Source: Donghicola eburneus (GTDB taxonomy: Bacteria > Pseudomonadota > Alphaproteobacteria > Rhodobacterales > Rhodobacteraceae). Taken from it: DNA of 64,000 bases. A program made the position numbers and the translations under genes. The DNA is taken from NCBI RefSeq assembly GCF_900115865.1, contig NZ_FOXY01000004.1, forward strand, positions 124,001 to 188,000. Reading direction: 5' to 3'. The notes beneath the pieces are model-generated. The model was not told the origin of the DNA, did not search any database, and worked only from the letters and a program-made list of their open reading frames with translations. Each line of letters opens with the position of its first letter. Positions within the stretch are counted from its first letter, which is position 1. Below, one piece after another: positions 1 through 10,325 of the stretch.

Positions 1-1
1 A

Positions 2-562
2 ACCTATCCCCTTCTGGTCGCGGCCCTCTCTGGCCCCGTATTAGGAGAATCCGTCGGATGGCGCCGCTGGTTGGCCATCGCCATCGGCTTTGTCGGCGTT
101 CTCATCATTCTAGAGCCCGGCTTCGGCGTTTTCTCTCCTTACGCTCTCATCCCTCTGGCCGCTGCCTTGATGTTCGCGCTGTATGGTCTGCTGACCCGCT
201 ATGTCGCGCGCAAAGACAGTTCTGCGACCAGCTTCTTCTGGACTGGCACGACTGGCGCGGTTGCAATGACCGCGATCGGCATCTGGTTCTGGGAGCCGAT
301 GACGGCGCCAGATTGGGGCTGGATGATCACGCTTTGCCTAACAGGGGCAGCAGGCCACTATACTCTGATCAAAGTCTACGAGGTCGCCGAAGCAAGCTCG
401 GTCCAGCCCTTTGCCTACCTGCAACTCGTCTTTGCCTCGACCCTCGGCATTCTGGTGTTCGGCGAAACCATCCGCCTGAACGTCGCTATCGGCGTTGCAA
501 TCATCCTCTGCGCAGGGCTCTTCACGCTCTGGCGGGCGCAACAAAAAGCGCAAGAAAGCTAA
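2..562 (+). CDS. EamA/DMT-family transporter, C-terminal part (5' end outside window)
   Basis: Drug/metabolite transporter superfamily permease of the inner membrane; substrate unknown. The frame is open from base 2 with no start codon in the window, and 186 residues remain, roughly the second EamA repeat plus the end of the first. The visible part starts YPLLVAALSGPVLGE, typical of the end of an EamA repeat, then hydrophobic helices, a short basic loop (TRYVARKD), and the second repeat ending in a helix before the tail WRAQQKAQES. EamA proteins are usually about 290-300 residues, so about one third is missing. A strong hairpin terminator follows. The family is clear; the substrate cannot be inferred. 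Confidence 0.85.
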   Translation, partial: TYPLLVAALSGPVLGESVGWRRWLAIAIGFVGVLIILEPGFGVFSPYALIPLAAALMFALYGLLTRYVARKDSSATSFFWTGTTGAVAMTAIGIWFWEPMTAPDWGWMITLCLTGAAGHYTLIKVYEVAEASSVQPFAYLQLVFASTLGILVFGETIRLNVAIGVAIILCAGLFTLWRAQQKAQES

Positions 563-606
563 GAACGCTTCTTTTTGCTCTAAATACTCATACCAGAAAA
601 TCACGT

Positions 607-634
607 GAGCGGCCCTCAGGCCGCTCTCCTTTTT
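607..634 (+). terminator. Intrinsic terminator after the EamA gene
   Basis: Perfect 8-bp stem GAGCGGCC (607-614) / GGCCGCTC (619-626) with a 4-base loop, followed by TCCTTTTT. It lies between the convergent EamA and lytic transglycosylase genes. Confidence 0.85.
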
Positions 635-638
635 CCAA

Positions 639-2609
639 CTACTGCGCCAGTTCCTGACTGAAGGGCACCGGCAAAGGATCTATGCCCAATCGCGCGCGAT
701 AGATCGGCAAGCTTTCGGTCACACGCATCACGTAGTTCCGCGTCTCGTTGAAGGGGATCATCTCTACCCAGTCCACCACATCGATAGCACCGGTACGGGG
801 GTCCCCGAATTGCTCGATCCAGCGCGTTGGACGGCTTGGGCCCGCATTGTAGCCCGCCGCCATGAACATCGGATTATTGCCGAATTCCCGTGACAGCTTT
901 GCCAAATAAGCAGCCCCCAGCGTCGCGTTATAATTAGGCTCGGACAGCAGTGCGCGCTCGCGGAAGGGCACGCCTTTGACCTCTGCCATGGCCTGTGCAG
1001 TGCGCGGCATCAACTGCATCAAACCGCGCGCGCCCACAGGGCTGACCACCCAAGGATCAAACTCGCTCTCGCGCCGTGCAATCGCCAACGCCCACTCGGG
1101 TGAGATATCCAGCGATCGCTTCGCTATCGGGTGCAGCGCATAATAGGCCCGCGGCAGCACGATCCCGCGCGACGCTGCCTCTTTGCCCGCCATCACAGCC
1201 AGATGGGGCTCGTTCATTGCGAGCATCGCATCCCCAAGAGCGACCAGCTCCTGCTCGGACAGTGTCTCGGCCATCTGAATCACGAACCGTTCAGCCAAAG
1301 ACCGCTCGTTCGCCGCGATCAATACACTCGCTGCCTCGAAGAGAGACGATCCAACAAAGGCAGAGCTGGTCCAGCTAGGATCAATCGGACCACCGGCCAA
1401 AGTCTCGTCAAACGGCAGGCCCACGCGCTCCGCCGCCAACAATCCGTAGAAACTCGTTTGTTGAGTACCCGCCGTTTCGAAAGCGAGCTGCGCCGCAGTC
1501 ATATCCCCCAGCGCCTCGTAGGCGCGGCCAATCCAGTAACCTGCCCGTCCCTTGGAAATCGGGCTATCGACGTTCATAGCTAGCGCTTTGAAGTGCTCGA
1601 GTGCCTTGGCGGGATCCTGCAGGTAGCGCAGGGCAATATACCCCGCGAGCCACTCCAGATCCGCCCAATTCGACCCACCGGTCAGATGGTGGCTGGACGC
1701 CAGGCGATATGCGACCGAAGGCGTCCCCTCGCGCAATTCGCGGCGCACAAGAACACGGCGCAGATAGGCCCAGTTTTCAGGCTGACCTAGCAATTCGACT
1801 CGCTCTGACCGCTCAAGCAACAGGTCACGGGCGCTGTCGGTGTAATTCTTATCGAATCGCCATTTGAAACGATCATGGCTCAGACCGGCATCTCCACCTA
1901 ACCGGTTGGGCACTGCGACGATCAGGGCATCCACGTCCCCTTTGTCCGTCTGAAGCGCGATCCGCGCCGCCGCGAGAGCGCGCCAATCCTCGGACACCAG
2001 CGCCATCATCCGGCCTGCTTCGGGGTAGGCACCTTCCCAAAGCAGCATGTTCATCCGTGCCGTGTGATACTGACCTAATAGGTCCGCGTACCGCTCGAGA
2101 AACGCGTCATGCGCCTCTGCATCCATATCTAGCGTGAGCCAAGCGCGCACCAGTACAGCGTCCGCCGATGCGCGATCCCCCGAGGCTGTCAAAGCCGCCG
2201 CATAGGCCAGTGCACCGACGCCTGTCTCAGGGGTATGTGATTGAAAAAACTGCAGGGTTTGAGCAGCGTCAGCCTGATCTGCGATGATTGCTTCAGTGCG
2301 CTTTTTCAGCAGGGGAATGCCCGGCCAATCAGATCGACGCCCCAAAAAGTCCAGCACCAGATCTGCATTGCCTTCGCCAGACCGAAGGTAGTGCCATAGG
2401 ACAATGTCCGTCCCGACCTGTCCGTCCTTTTGGGCAAGCGTCAGTGCGCTGGACCAATCTTTGGCGCGGACCGCATCCAAAGCAAGGTCCATGGTGTGCG
2501 GCGGACGCAGGTCCGCGAGCGCAACAGTCGGGATCAGAGCCGCGCAAAAAACGGCACCGGTCCACCAGCGTTTCAAGGTTTGGGTCATGCTGCTCAGCCA
2601 ATTTTTCAT
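639..2609 (-). CDS. Soluble lytic murein transglycosylase (Slt70-like)
   Basis: Periplasmic enzyme that cleaves the MurNAc-GlcNAc bond of peptidoglycan to give 1,6-anhydroMurNAc ends. The 656-residue protein begins with a signal peptide (basic [16 protein letters not shown], hydrophobic stretch, AFA-like cut near VALA-D). A long alpha-helical, Ala-rich TPR-like superhelix follows to about residue 490. The C-terminal SLT domain starts with the ES motif ([10 protein letters not shown], catalytic Glu at about residue 514) and has GLMQLMP and AGYNAGP, all hallmark motifs. Length fits Slt70. It is divergent from dapA and convergent with the EamA gene. The start was taken at the ATG that gives the signal peptide. 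Confidence 0.93.
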   Translation of the reverse strand: MKNWLSSMTQTLKRWWTGAVFCAALIPTVALADLRPPHTMDLALDAVRAKDWSSALTLAQKDGQVGTDIVLWHYLRSGEGNADLVLDFLGRRSDWPGIPLLKKRTEAIIADQADAAQTLQFFQSHTPETGVGALAYAAALTASGDRASADAVLVRAWLTLDMDAEAHDAFLERYADLLGQYHTARMNMLLWEGAYPEAGRMMALVSEDWRALAAARIALQTDKGDVDALIVAVPNRLGGDAGLSHDRFKWRFDKNYTDSARDLLLERSERVELLGQPENWAYLRRVLVRRELREGTPSVAYRLASSHHLTGGSNWADLEWLAGYIALRYLQDPAKALEHFKALAMNVDSPISKGRAGYWIGRAYEALGDMTAAQLAFETAGTQQTSFYGLLAAERVGLPFDETLAGGPIDPSWTSSAFVGSSLFEAASVLIAANERSLAERFVIQMAETLSEQELVALGDAMLAMNEPHLAVMAGKEAASRGIVLPRAYYALHPIAKRSLDISPEWALAIARRESEFDPWVVSPVGARGLMQLMPRTAQAMAEVKGVPFRERALLSEPNYNATLGAAYLAKLSREFGNNPMFMAAGYNAGPSRPTRWIEQFGDPRTGAIDVVDWVEMIPFNETRNYVMRVTESLPIYRARLGIDPLPVPFSQELAQ

Positions 2610-2735
2610 ATAATCCTATCAGTGATCGGCTGGTTCGCAATTCACAAACTTGGCAAGGCCACGCCGCCTTGGTATGGGGCGCTGCACAGATGCAGCCCGC
2701 AGTGGGTCCGCACGATTATTCTAAAGGAGCGTGTC

Positions 2736-3608
2736 ATGTTCAAAGGTTCTATTCCTGCCCTAGTCACGCCGTTCAAGAACGGCGAGCTGGATCTGGAGAC
2801 CTTGAAGAAACTTGTCGACTGGCACGTTGATCAGGGCAGCCACGGTTTGGTGCCCGTCGGAACCACCGGCGAGAGCCCGACCCTGAGCCACGAAGAGCAC
2901 GAAACTGTCATCGAAGAGGTGGTCAAAGCCGCCGCTGGCCGCATCCCCGTGATCGCAGGCGCAGGCAGCAACAACACCCGCGAAGGCATTCGTCTGGTCC
3001 AGCACGCAGAATCGGTTGGTGCGGATGCGGTTCTGGTTGTGACACCCTACTACAACAAGCCTACCCAAGCGGGCATGATCGCACACTTCACCGCCCTGCA
3101 CGAAGCCTGCGCGCTGCCGATCGTGATCTACAATATTCCCGGCCGCTCGGTCATCGATATGAGCCCCGCAACCATGGGTGAACTGGCCAAGTTGCCGCGC
3201 ATCATCGGCGTCAAAGATGCAACCGGCGACATCAGCCGCGTCAGCAAGCAGCGCGCGTCTTGCGGTGCGGACTTCTGCCAGCTGTCCGGCGAAGATGCGA
3301 CTGCGCTTGGCTTTAACGCACATGGCGGCGTCGGCGCGATCTCGGTCACCGCAAACGTCGCGCCAAAGCTGTGCTCGGAGTTCCAAGAGGCGACACTGGC
3401 GGGTGATTACGCCAAAGCGCTGGAGTATCAGGACAAGCTAATGCCCCTGCACGAGGCGATCTTTATCGAGCCGGGCGTTTCGGGCGCGAAATACGCGATG
3501 TCGCGTCTGGGCCTGTGCGACGAAGAAGTCCGCCTGCCCCTGCTACCGATCAGCGGAGAAACCCGCGCCAAGATCGACATGGCGATGGCACACGCCGAAC
3601 TGATCTAA
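2736..3608 (+). CDS. dapA: 4-hydroxy-tetrahydrodipicolinate synthase
   Basis: Cytoplasmic aldolase condensing pyruvate with aspartate semialdehyde, the first committed step of lysine and meso-diaminopimelate synthesis. The 290-residue protein has GTTGES (residues 42-47), YYNKPTQ, Tyr in VIYNIPGR (residue 132) and the Schiff-base Lys in GVKDATG (residue 160). The start is the ATG at 2736, six bases after an AAGGAG ribosome site; the frame is open further upstream but that extension is not DapA-like. The stop overlaps the stop of the convergent rluE by a few bases. Diaminopimelate supply fits the neighbouring murein enzyme, although that gene is transcribed the other way. Confidence 0.97.
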   Translation: MFKGSIPALVTPFKNGELDLETLKKLVDWHVDQGSHGLVPVGTTGESPTLSHEEHETVIEEVVKAAAGRIPVIAGAGSNNTREGIRLVQHAESVGADAVLVVTPYYNKPTQAGMIAHFTALHEACALPIVIYNIPGRSVIDMSPATMGELAKLPRIIGVKDATGDISRVSKQRASCGADFCQLSGEDATALGFNAHGGVGAISVTANVAPKLCSEFQEATLAGDYAKALEYQDKLMPLHEAIFIEPGVSGAKYAMSRLGLCDEEVRLPLLPISGETRAKIDMAMAHAELI

Positions 3609-4168
3609 CGTTTTTGGGCCACTGCCTCGCGCCACTCACCCGGCGCGAGCCCTTCCAGAGACCATTCACCGACTTTTGCCCTGATCAGCCGCAGTGTGGG
3701 ATGCCCCACTGCGGCTGTCATGCGCCTGACCTGCCGATTTTTGCCCTCGGTGATCGTCAGTGCGATCCAGCTATCGGGCACGGACTTGCGCACGCGAATC
3801 GGCGGGTTGCGCTCCCACAGGCCATCAGGTTCTTCCATCAGTTCGCATTGCGCGGGGCGGGTCAGACCGTCCTTCAGCTCGACCCCTTTGCGCAGGGCGG
3901 CGATGGCGGCTGCATCAGGGATGCCTTCGACCTGCGCCCAGTAGGTCTTGGGCATCTTGTTCTTGGGGTTGCTGATCCGCGCCTGCAGCTTGCCGTTGTT
4001 GGTCAGCAAGAGCAGGCCTTCGCTATCTCGATCTAGACGGCCCGCGGGATACACCCCCGGCACGCGAATGTAGTCGGACAGCGTTGCCCTTGGGCCATCC
4101 GCATTTCCGCGGTCGGTGAATTGGGTCAGAACGTCATAGGGTTTGTTGAACAGGATCAAGCGCGTCAT
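3605..4168 (-). CDS. rluE: Pseudouridine synthase, RsuA/RluE family
   Basis: Isomerises a uridine of ribosomal RNA to pseudouridine. The 187-residue protein opens [18 protein letters not shown], as in RluE (23S rRNA U2457), carries the catalytic motif [15 protein letters not shown] (Asp at residue 46) and ends with KNRQVRRM. There is no N-terminal S4 domain, which again fits RluE rather than RsuA or RluB. I chose the ATG at 4168; the frame continues 33 codons upstream without family-like sequence. Site specificity is inferred from similarity only. The stop overlaps the dapA stop tail to tail. Confidence 0.88.
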   Translation of the reverse strand: MTRLILFNKPYDVLTQFTDRGNADGPRATLSDYIRVPGVYPAGRLDRDSEGLLLLTNNGKLQARISNPKNKMPKTYWAQVEGIPDAAAIAALRKGVELKDGLTRPAQCELMEEPDGLWERNPPIRVRKSVPDSWIALTITEGKNRQVRRMTAAVGHPTLRLIRAKVGEWSLEGLAPGEWREAVAQKR

Positions 4169-4290
4169 GGAATTTGGCCTACAGCGGGGAACGCGGCCAT
4201 GCAACGCTTCTTGGATTTCGCGCGTTAGGTCCCATATGCCCATTCCCAAGAGTGGACAGCCCCTCAAGACCCCTGTAACACAACGCGACC

Positions 4291-4773
4291 ATGGCCAATA
4301 AACAAACCAAATCTGACCCGAACTACAAAGTCATCGCCGAAAACCGGCGTGCCCGCTACGACTATGCCATCGAGAATGACATAGAGTGCGGCATCCAACT
4401 GTATGGGTCCGAGGTGAAATCCCTGCGCCAAGGCGGCTCCAACATCGCCGAAAGCTATGCCAGCGTCGAAGATGGCGAGTTGTGGTTGATTAACAGCTAT
4501 GTCGCCCCCTACGAGCAGGCAAAGACTTGGGGGCACGAAGAGCGTCGCCGCCGCAGATTGCTGGTCTCGCGCAAGGAAATGGCCGATCTGTGGAATCTGA
4601 CACAGCGCAAAGGCATGACCCTTGTTCCGCTGGTGATGTACTTCAACCACCGCGGCATCGCGAAGCTCAAGATCGGGATCGCCCAGGGTAAGAAGAACGT
4701 CGACAAACGCGCCACAGAGGCGAAACGAGACTGGAATCGCCAGAAGAGCCGTTTGCTGAAACAGAACGGTTGA
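4291..4773 (+). CDS. smpB: SsrA-binding protein SmpB
   Basis: Small RNA-binding protein that carries tmRNA to stalled ribosomes during trans-translation. The 160 residues include the conserved [10 protein letters not shown] (about 39-48), the SYVAPYEQ strand, [11 protein letters not shown] and the basic C-terminal tail [19 protein letters not shown] that enters the decoding site. Length is normal. No tmRNA gene lies in the flanking 120-140 bp gaps. No clear Shine-Dalgarno sequence precedes the ATG. Confidence 0.97.
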   Translation: MANKQTKSDPNYKVIAENRRARYDYAIENDIECGIQLYGSEVKSLRQGGSNIAESYASVEDGELWLINSYVAPYEQAKTWGHEERRRRRLLVSRKEMADLWNLTQRKGMTLVPLVMYFNHRGIAKLKIGIAQGKKNVDKRATEAKRDWNRQKSRLLKQNG

Positions 4774-4914
4774 TACCTGCCATCACGCGAAACTGTGGAA
4801 AAACGGGGCCTTTTCGGTCCGGTCTGCCTCCTTCCGTGCTTGCAGCAGACCCCTGCCACGCGTTACAGAACACCGTATTTTCTAGGATCGCTGTCTTCTG
4901 AGGGAGGGTGAGGT

Positions 4915-5766
4915 ATGGACAACCCCAAAGTGATTGTCTCGACCGAGTGGCTGGCTGCGCACCTGCGTGACCCTGATTTGCGCATTATCGATGCTTCTTG
5001 GTACCTGCCCAACATGGGCCGCGACCCCAAGGCAGAGTACGAAGCGTGCCACATCCCGAATGCCCGTTTCTTCGACATCGACGAAATTAGCGACCAGCGC
5101 TCAGACCTGCCGCACATGGCGCCCCCCGTGGAAAAGTTCATGTCCCGCCTGAGGGCAATGGGCGTCGGCGACGGCCATCAGGTCGTGGTTTATGATGGCA
5201 TGGGCCTGTTCTCGGCTGCGCGCGTATGGTGGCTGTTCCGCCTGATGGGCAAAATGGACGTTGCCGTTCTGGATGGCGGTCTGCCCAAGTGGGTCGCCGA
5301 AGGCCGCGAAACCGAAGACCTTCCCCCCATCCTGCGCGACCGCCACATGACCGTGACACGCCAGAACCAGATGGTCAAAGACGTGACCGAGGTGTCCTCG
5401 GCTGCGAAACTTGGCGATTGGGTGATCGTTGACGCCCGCGCCCCCGACCGCTTCCGCGGCGAGGTCGAAGAACCCCGCCCCGGCCTGCGCGCCGGCCACA
5501 TCCCGAATTCGCGGAACGTCTTTTTCAAGGACGTGCAGAACGCTGACGGCACCATGAAGTCGCCCGACGCGCTGAAATCCGTCTTCGAACAAGCAGGCGT
5601 CGACCTGAGCAAGCCTGTCATCACCAGCTGCGGTTCGGGTGTGACCGCAGCCGTCCTGAACCTCGCGATGGAGCACATGGGCAAGACCGATCATGCCTTG
5701 TACGACGGCTCCTGGGCCGAATGGGGCGCATTCCCCACCCTTCCTATTGCCACCGGAGAGGCATAA
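4915..5766 (+). CDS. sseA: 3-mercaptopyruvate sulfurtransferase
   Basis: Two-domain rhodanese-family enzyme that moves sulfur from 3-mercaptopyruvate to a thiol acceptor, giving pyruvate and a persulfide. The 283-residue protein has two rhodanese repeats; the second carries the active-site loop CGSGVTA with Cys at residue 239. CGSG[VT]A marks mercaptopyruvate rather than thiosulfate sulfurtransferases. Start ATG 4915 follows a GAGGGAGGGTGAGG purine tract. Its stop overlaps the next start (TAATG at 5764-5768), so the aminotransferase behind it is translationally coupled. That partner could supply mercaptopyruvate by transaminating cysteine. Confidence 0.93.
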   Translation: MDNPKVIVSTEWLAAHLRDPDLRIIDASWYLPNMGRDPKAEYEACHIPNARFFDIDEISDQRSDLPHMAPPVEKFMSRLRAMGVGDGHQVVVYDGMGLFSAARVWWLFRLMGKMDVAVLDGGLPKWVAEGRETEDLPPILRDRHMTVTRQNQMVKDVTEVSSAAKLGDWVIVDARAPDRFRGEVEEPRPGLRAGHIPNSRNVFFKDVQNADGTMKSPDALKSVFEQAGVDLSKPVITSCGSGVTAAVLNLAMEHMGKTDHALYDGSWAEWGAFPTLPIATGEA

Positions 5767-6950
5767 TGTTTTCCAACCTCAAACCCCAACCCGCAGATAA
5801 AATTCTGGCGCTGATGCAGGCGTACCGCGAGGATCCTCGCGACCAGAAGATCGACCTTGGCGTCGGCGTTTATAAGAATGCCGAAGGCGTCACCCCCGTG
5901 ATGCGCGCAATCAAGACCGCCGAGAAACAGCTGTGGGAGGTTGAGACAACCAAAGCCTATACCGGTCTTGCTGGTGATCCCGCATTCTCGGACGCGATGA
6001 TCAATCTGGTTTTGGATGGCGCTGTGGCCCGTGACCGTATCGCGGCTGTTGCGACCCCCGGTGGCACCGGCGCGGTCCGTCAAGGCTTCGAAGCGATCCG
6101 TCTGGCGAACCCAGATGCGCGCGTATTCGTGTCGGACCCCACTTGGCCGAACCACCTGAGCATCCTGAAGTTCATCAACATGCCCACCGCCACCTACCGC
6201 TACTTCGACGAACAGTCGGGCGGCGTGAACTTTGACGGCATGATGGAAGACCTGAACCAGCTGCAAAAGGGCGACGTCGTCCTGCTGCACGGCTGCTGCC
6301 ACAACCCGACCGGTGCGAACCTGACTCTGGATCAGTTCCAGACCGTCGTGGACAAACTGAACGAAGTTGGCGCCGTTCCCATGATCGACATCGCCTATCA
6401 GGGCTTTGGTGACGGTTTGGAAGAGGACGCAGCCGCGACACGTCTGGTTGCCAAAAGCTGCCCCGAGACCATCATCGCGGCCTCGTGCTCCAAGAACTTC
6501 GGTGTGTACCGCGAGCGGACCGGCTGCTTGATGGCGATCTCGGAAACTGCAGCGCAGACTCCTGTGACCCAAGGCACTCTGGCTTTCCTGAACCGCCAGA
6601 ACTTCAGCTTCCCGCCCGATCACGGCGCGCGTCTGGTGACCATGGTTTTGACCGATGACGCCCTGCGCACCGAATGGCAGACAGAGCTGGAAGAAGTCCG
6701 TCTGTCGATGCTGGGTCTGCGTGAACAGCTGGCCAGCGAGCTAAAGCGTTTGTCGAACTCGGATCGTTTTGACTTCGTGGCCCATCACCGCGGCATGTTC
6801 TCGCGTCTGGGCCTGTCGCCCGAGATCGTCGAGAAGATCAAAGCAGACTTCGGCATCTACATGGTTGGCGACTCGCGTATCAACATCGCGGGCCTGAACC
6901 AGACCACCGTGCCTCTGCTCGCTGACGCGATCATCAAAGCCGGCGGCTAA
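5766..6950 (+). CDS. Class I aromatic/aspartate aminotransferase (TyrB/AspC type)
   Basis: PLP enzyme that transaminates aromatic amino acids or aspartate with 2-oxoglutarate. 394 residues, with the typical opening LKPQPADKILALMQAYREDPRDQKIDLGVG, the NPTG motif, and the PLP Lys (residue 243) in SCSKNFGVYRERTG. The ATG at 5766 shares one base with the sseA stop codon, which fixes the start and implies coupling. Aspartate-family aminotransferases can also act on cysteine to give 3-mercaptopyruvate, the SseA substrate; that role here is inferred from the coupling. Exact amino acid preference cannot be read from the sequence. Confidence 0.92.
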   Translation: MFSNLKPQPADKILALMQAYREDPRDQKIDLGVGVYKNAEGVTPVMRAIKTAEKQLWEVETTKAYTGLAGDPAFSDAMINLVLDGAVARDRIAAVATPGGTGAVRQGFEAIRLANPDARVFVSDPTWPNHLSILKFINMPTATYRYFDEQSGGVNFDGMMEDLNQLQKGDVVLLHGCCHNPTGANLTLDQFQTVVDKLNEVGAVPMIDIAYQGFGDGLEEDAAATRLVAKSCPETIIAASCSKNFGVYRERTGCLMAISETAAQTPVTQGTLAFLNRQNFSFPPDHGARLVTMVLTDDALRTEWQTELEEVRLSMLGLREQLASELKRLSNSDRFDFVAHHRGMFSRLGLSPEIVEKIKADFGIYMVGDSRINIAGLNQTTVPLLADAIIKAGG

Positions 6951-6959
6951 AAAATTATT

Positions 6960-7026
6960 GGGAACCTCTTGGTTGTTAAATGCATTCCATTATCTGAATG
7001 CATGAAACACATGTCAGGAGGTTCCC
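6960..7026 (+). promoter_or_regulatory. Two-tier inverted repeat covering the Shine-Dalgarno of the persulfide-dioxygenase-like gene
   Basis: The outer arms 6960-6971 and 7015-7026 can form 12 base pairs in RNA (one G-U). The 3' arm contains the whole AGGAGG ribosome site (7016-7021) and ends right before the ATG at 7027. Inside lies a second perfect 8-bp inverted repeat, ATGCATTC (6980-6987) / GAATGCAT (6996-7003), with an 8-base spacer. The structure begins 10 bases after the stop of the upstream gene. As RNA it would hide the ribosome site; as DNA the inner palindrome may be an operator. Confidence 0.6.
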
Positions 7027-7923
7027 ATGTTTACGCGCGAGAGTCCGTCGAACGGCCCGAACAGCCCCAAGGTTGTCGGCTTTTACGAAAAGGTCACGGG
7101 CTCGGTTCAATACATCTGTATCGACGAAGCGACCAAGAAATGTGCCGTGATTGACACGGTTCTGGATTTCGACCCCGCCCACGCCCGCACATCGACCAGC
7201 AGCGCACAGACCGCGTTGGACTATATCGAAGCGAACGGTCTGACGCTGGAGTGGATCCTAGATACACACCCACACGCCGACCACCTAATGGCCTCTGCTT
7301 GGCTCAAAGAGCAGACAGGCGTGCAGACCGCGATTGGCGAGAAAACCCGCGATATCGCAAAGCTCTGGGCCGAGTATTACAACCTACCCGATGCCTTTGA
7401 TCCCGAGCGGGACTTTGACCATCTGTTTGCAGATGGCGACACCTTCAAGATCGGTAATCTAGATGTCCGCGTCATGCTGTCTCCCGGCCATACGCTGGGG
7501 TCGATCACGTATATCGTGGGCGATGCGGCCTTTGTGCATGACACGTTCATGTACCCTGACAGCGGGACAAGCCGTGCAGACTTCCCCGGTGGATCGTCCA
7601 AAGACCTGTGGGACTCGCTCCAGGCCATTCTGTCGCTGCCTGACGAAACGCGTCTCTATATAGGCCATGACTACCCGCCCGTGGGCGATCGCGAAGACCC
7701 CGCATGGCAAGCGACGGTTGCTGAGCACAAAGCCAACAACAAACACCTGAGCGGAGGCGTGACAGAAACTGAATACCGGAAGGTGCGCGACGAGCGGGAC
7801 GCAACGCTCAGCTTGCCGACCCAGATGATGTACGCTCTGCAGGTCAACCTGCGCGGCGGCCGCTTATTGCCGCCCGAAGATGACGGGCGCCAGTACTTTA
7901 AAATTCCAGCGAACTACTTCTAA
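7027..7923 (+). CDS. MBL-fold metallo-hydrolase, persulfide dioxygenase-like (Blh/ETHE1 type)
   Basis: Metallo-beta-lactamase-fold protein of the Blh/ETHE1 branch, whose members oxidise glutathione persulfide to sulfite with an iron centre. The 298 residues contain the metal motif THPHADH (about residues 80-86), a second metal His in SPGHTLGS, the Asp of FVHDTFMYPDSGTSRADFPGG and the last His of YIGHDYPP. The adjacent rhodanese, 13 bases downstream, is the usual partner. Start ATG 7027 follows AGGAGGTTCCC. The leader holds a large inverted repeat that could hide this ribosome site. No ArsR/BigR-type repressor gene, the usual regulator of Blh, is found in the window. Confidence 0.85.
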   Translation: MFTRESPSNGPNSPKVVGFYEKVTGSVQYICIDEATKKCAVIDTVLDFDPAHARTSTSSAQTALDYIEANGLTLEWILDTHPHADHLMASAWLKEQTGVQTAIGEKTRDIAKLWAEYYNLPDAFDPERDFDHLFADGDTFKIGNLDVRVMLSPGHTLGSITYIVGDAAFVHDTFMYPDSGTSRADFPGGSSKDLWDSLQAILSLPDETRLYIGHDYPPVGDREDPAWQATVAEHKANNKHLSGGVTETEYRKVRDERDATLSLPTQMMYALQVNLRGGRLLPPEDDGRQYFKIPANYF

Positions 7924-7936
7924 GCAAGGACTGACC

Positions 7937-8311
7937 ATGCAAACCGAAAATACTGAAAACGGCGTGCTCGAAACGTGGACCGTAGACGAGGTCCAAGCCG
8001 CATTCGACAAGAACGAAATTGTTCTGATCGATGTACGCACCCCGCAGGAATACATGTTCGAACACGTCGAAGGCGCATTGTTGATGCCGATGGCCTTCTT
8101 TGACGCCAAGAAGCTGCCGACTCAGGACGGCAAGCGGATCGTATTCCATTGCGGATCTGGTATGCGGAGCGAAAAGGTGGCGCGCGCCGCGCTGGACGCT
8201 GGCATGACCCCAGTTGCACACATGGGCGGCGGCTTTGGTGCGTGGAAGACCGCCGAGAAGCCTTACATGGGGACAGACATGGCCAGCGGCGCGCCTCAGC
8301 GGAAAGGCTAA
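7937..8311 (+). CDS. Single-domain rhodanese
   Basis: Sulfurtransferase of 124 residues with the rhodanese fold: LIDVRTPQEYMFEHVEGA (substrate and structural motif) and the active-site loop HCGSGMRS with Cys at residue 72. The start is the ATG at 7937 behind AAGGA; the frame is open upstream inside the preceding gene but that part is not rhodanese-like. It probably handles the sulfane sulfur entering or leaving the persulfide dioxygenase encoded just before it. A bidirectional terminator follows. Confidence 0.9.
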   Translation: MQTENTENGVLETWTVDEVQAAFDKNEIVLIDVRTPQEYMFEHVEGALLMPMAFFDAKKLPTQDGKRIVFHCGSGMRSEKVARAALDAGMTPVAHMGGGFGAWKTAEKPYMGTDMASGAPQRKG

Positions 8312-8313
8312 CA

Positions 8314-8356
8314 GAAAAAAAGAAATCGGGCGCCACTTGGGCGCCCGATCTGTTTT
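8314..8356 (+). terminator. Bidirectional terminator between the rhodanese gene and amtB
   Basis: Perfect 10-bp stem ATCGGGCGCC (8325-8334) / GGCGCCCGAT (8340-8349) with a 5-base loop. A-rich sequence precedes it and CTGTTTT follows, so it can serve both converging genes. Confidence 0.85.
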
Positions 8357-8375
8357 CCGATGATCGAAGATCTGA

Positions 8376-9710
<1,335 letters not shown>

Positions 9711-9736
9711 TTGACTATTGGTCCCTAGTTACGCGC

Positions 9737-10075
9737 TTACAGAGCGTCTTCGTTGGTTTCGCCGGTGCGGACACGGAGGGCGGCCTGCAGGTCGAGAACG
9801 AAAATTTTGCCGTCACCGATCTTGTCGGTCTTGGCGGTCTTCTGGATGGTTTCGACAACTTGGTCTGCCATCGAAGCTGCACATGCGATCTCGAGCTTGA
9901 TCTTCGGCACGAAATTGACGGCATATTCTGCACCACGGTAGATCTCGGTATGGCCCGACTGGGAGCCGAAGCCTTTGATCTCGGTTACCATCATGCCGCG
10001 CACGCCGATCGAAGTCAGTGCTTCACGGACCTCTTCGAGCTTGAACGGTTTAATTGTTGCAATGATGAATTTCAC
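9737..10075 (-). CDS. glnK: PII nitrogen regulatory protein
   Basis: Trimeric PII signal protein that senses 2-oxoglutarate and ATP/ADP and controls AmtB and nitrogen metabolism. It is 112 residues, the exact PII length, when the GTG at 10075 is used (behind AAGGGGACCAAG). The T-loop contains the uridylylated Tyr51 (YRGAEYAVNF), and the C-terminal signature GDGKIFVLDL is present. I call GlnK rather than GlnB from its place before amtB. The 22-codon upstream extension of the frame is not PII sequence and was rejected. Confidence 0.95.
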   Translation of the reverse strand: MKFIIATIKPFKLEEVREALTSIGVRGMMVTEIKGFGSQSGHTEIYRGAEYAVNFVPKIKLEIACAASMADQVVETIQKTAKTDKIGDGKIFVLDLQAALRVRTGETNEDAL

Positions 10076-10188
10076 CTTGGTCCCCTTTGATTGGCAGACG
10101 TTGCTGCGGGTTGCTCCGGCAGAAAGGCGGGAATCCGCCATTGCAACAAGTCGGACGGCAGGTTTGGTCAGTCCTTTTGGGGTCTTAG

Positions 10189-10221
10189 TGACTATTTTTT
10201 GTGCATTTTATTTTCAATGCA
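10189..10221 (-). promoter_or_regulatory. Candidate glnK promoter with overlapping inverted repeat
   Basis: On the minus strand TTGAAA (10212-10217) and TAGTCA (10189-10194) are 17 bases apart, a fair -35/-10 pair. The inverted repeat TGCATT (10202-10207) / AATGCA (10216-10221) overlaps the -35 element. I find no convincing -24/-12 sigma-54 element and no good NtrC consensus, so the regulator is unknown. Confidence 0.35.
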
Positions 10222-10325
10222 TACTAATTGGGCGATTTAAAAACGATCAAACCTAGGTGATAGTCTCTACAAGGCACCCTTTTGGCGATAAATTGACCGC
10301 AAAATGAACCAACGAGCAGCTCATC

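Noticed and set aside
2430-2735. N-terminal extension of dapA by about 100 codons
   Set aside because: The extension overlaps the start region of the divergent lytic transglycosylase gene, is not DapA-like, and a good AAGGAG lies before the internal ATG at 2736.
4774-4914. Possible tmRNA (ssrA) next to smpB
   Set aside because: The gap is too short for a tmRNA and has no tRNA-like acceptor or tag-coding sequence.
4772-4916. ATACCT/AGGTAT pairing that could hide the sseA start
   Set aside because: Only six base pairs over 130 bases; easily due to chance.
10076-10325. NtrC/sigma-54 control of glnK
   Set aside because: No TGGCAC-N5-TTGC element and the inverted repeat does not fit the NtrC consensus; a sigma-70-like pair fits better.
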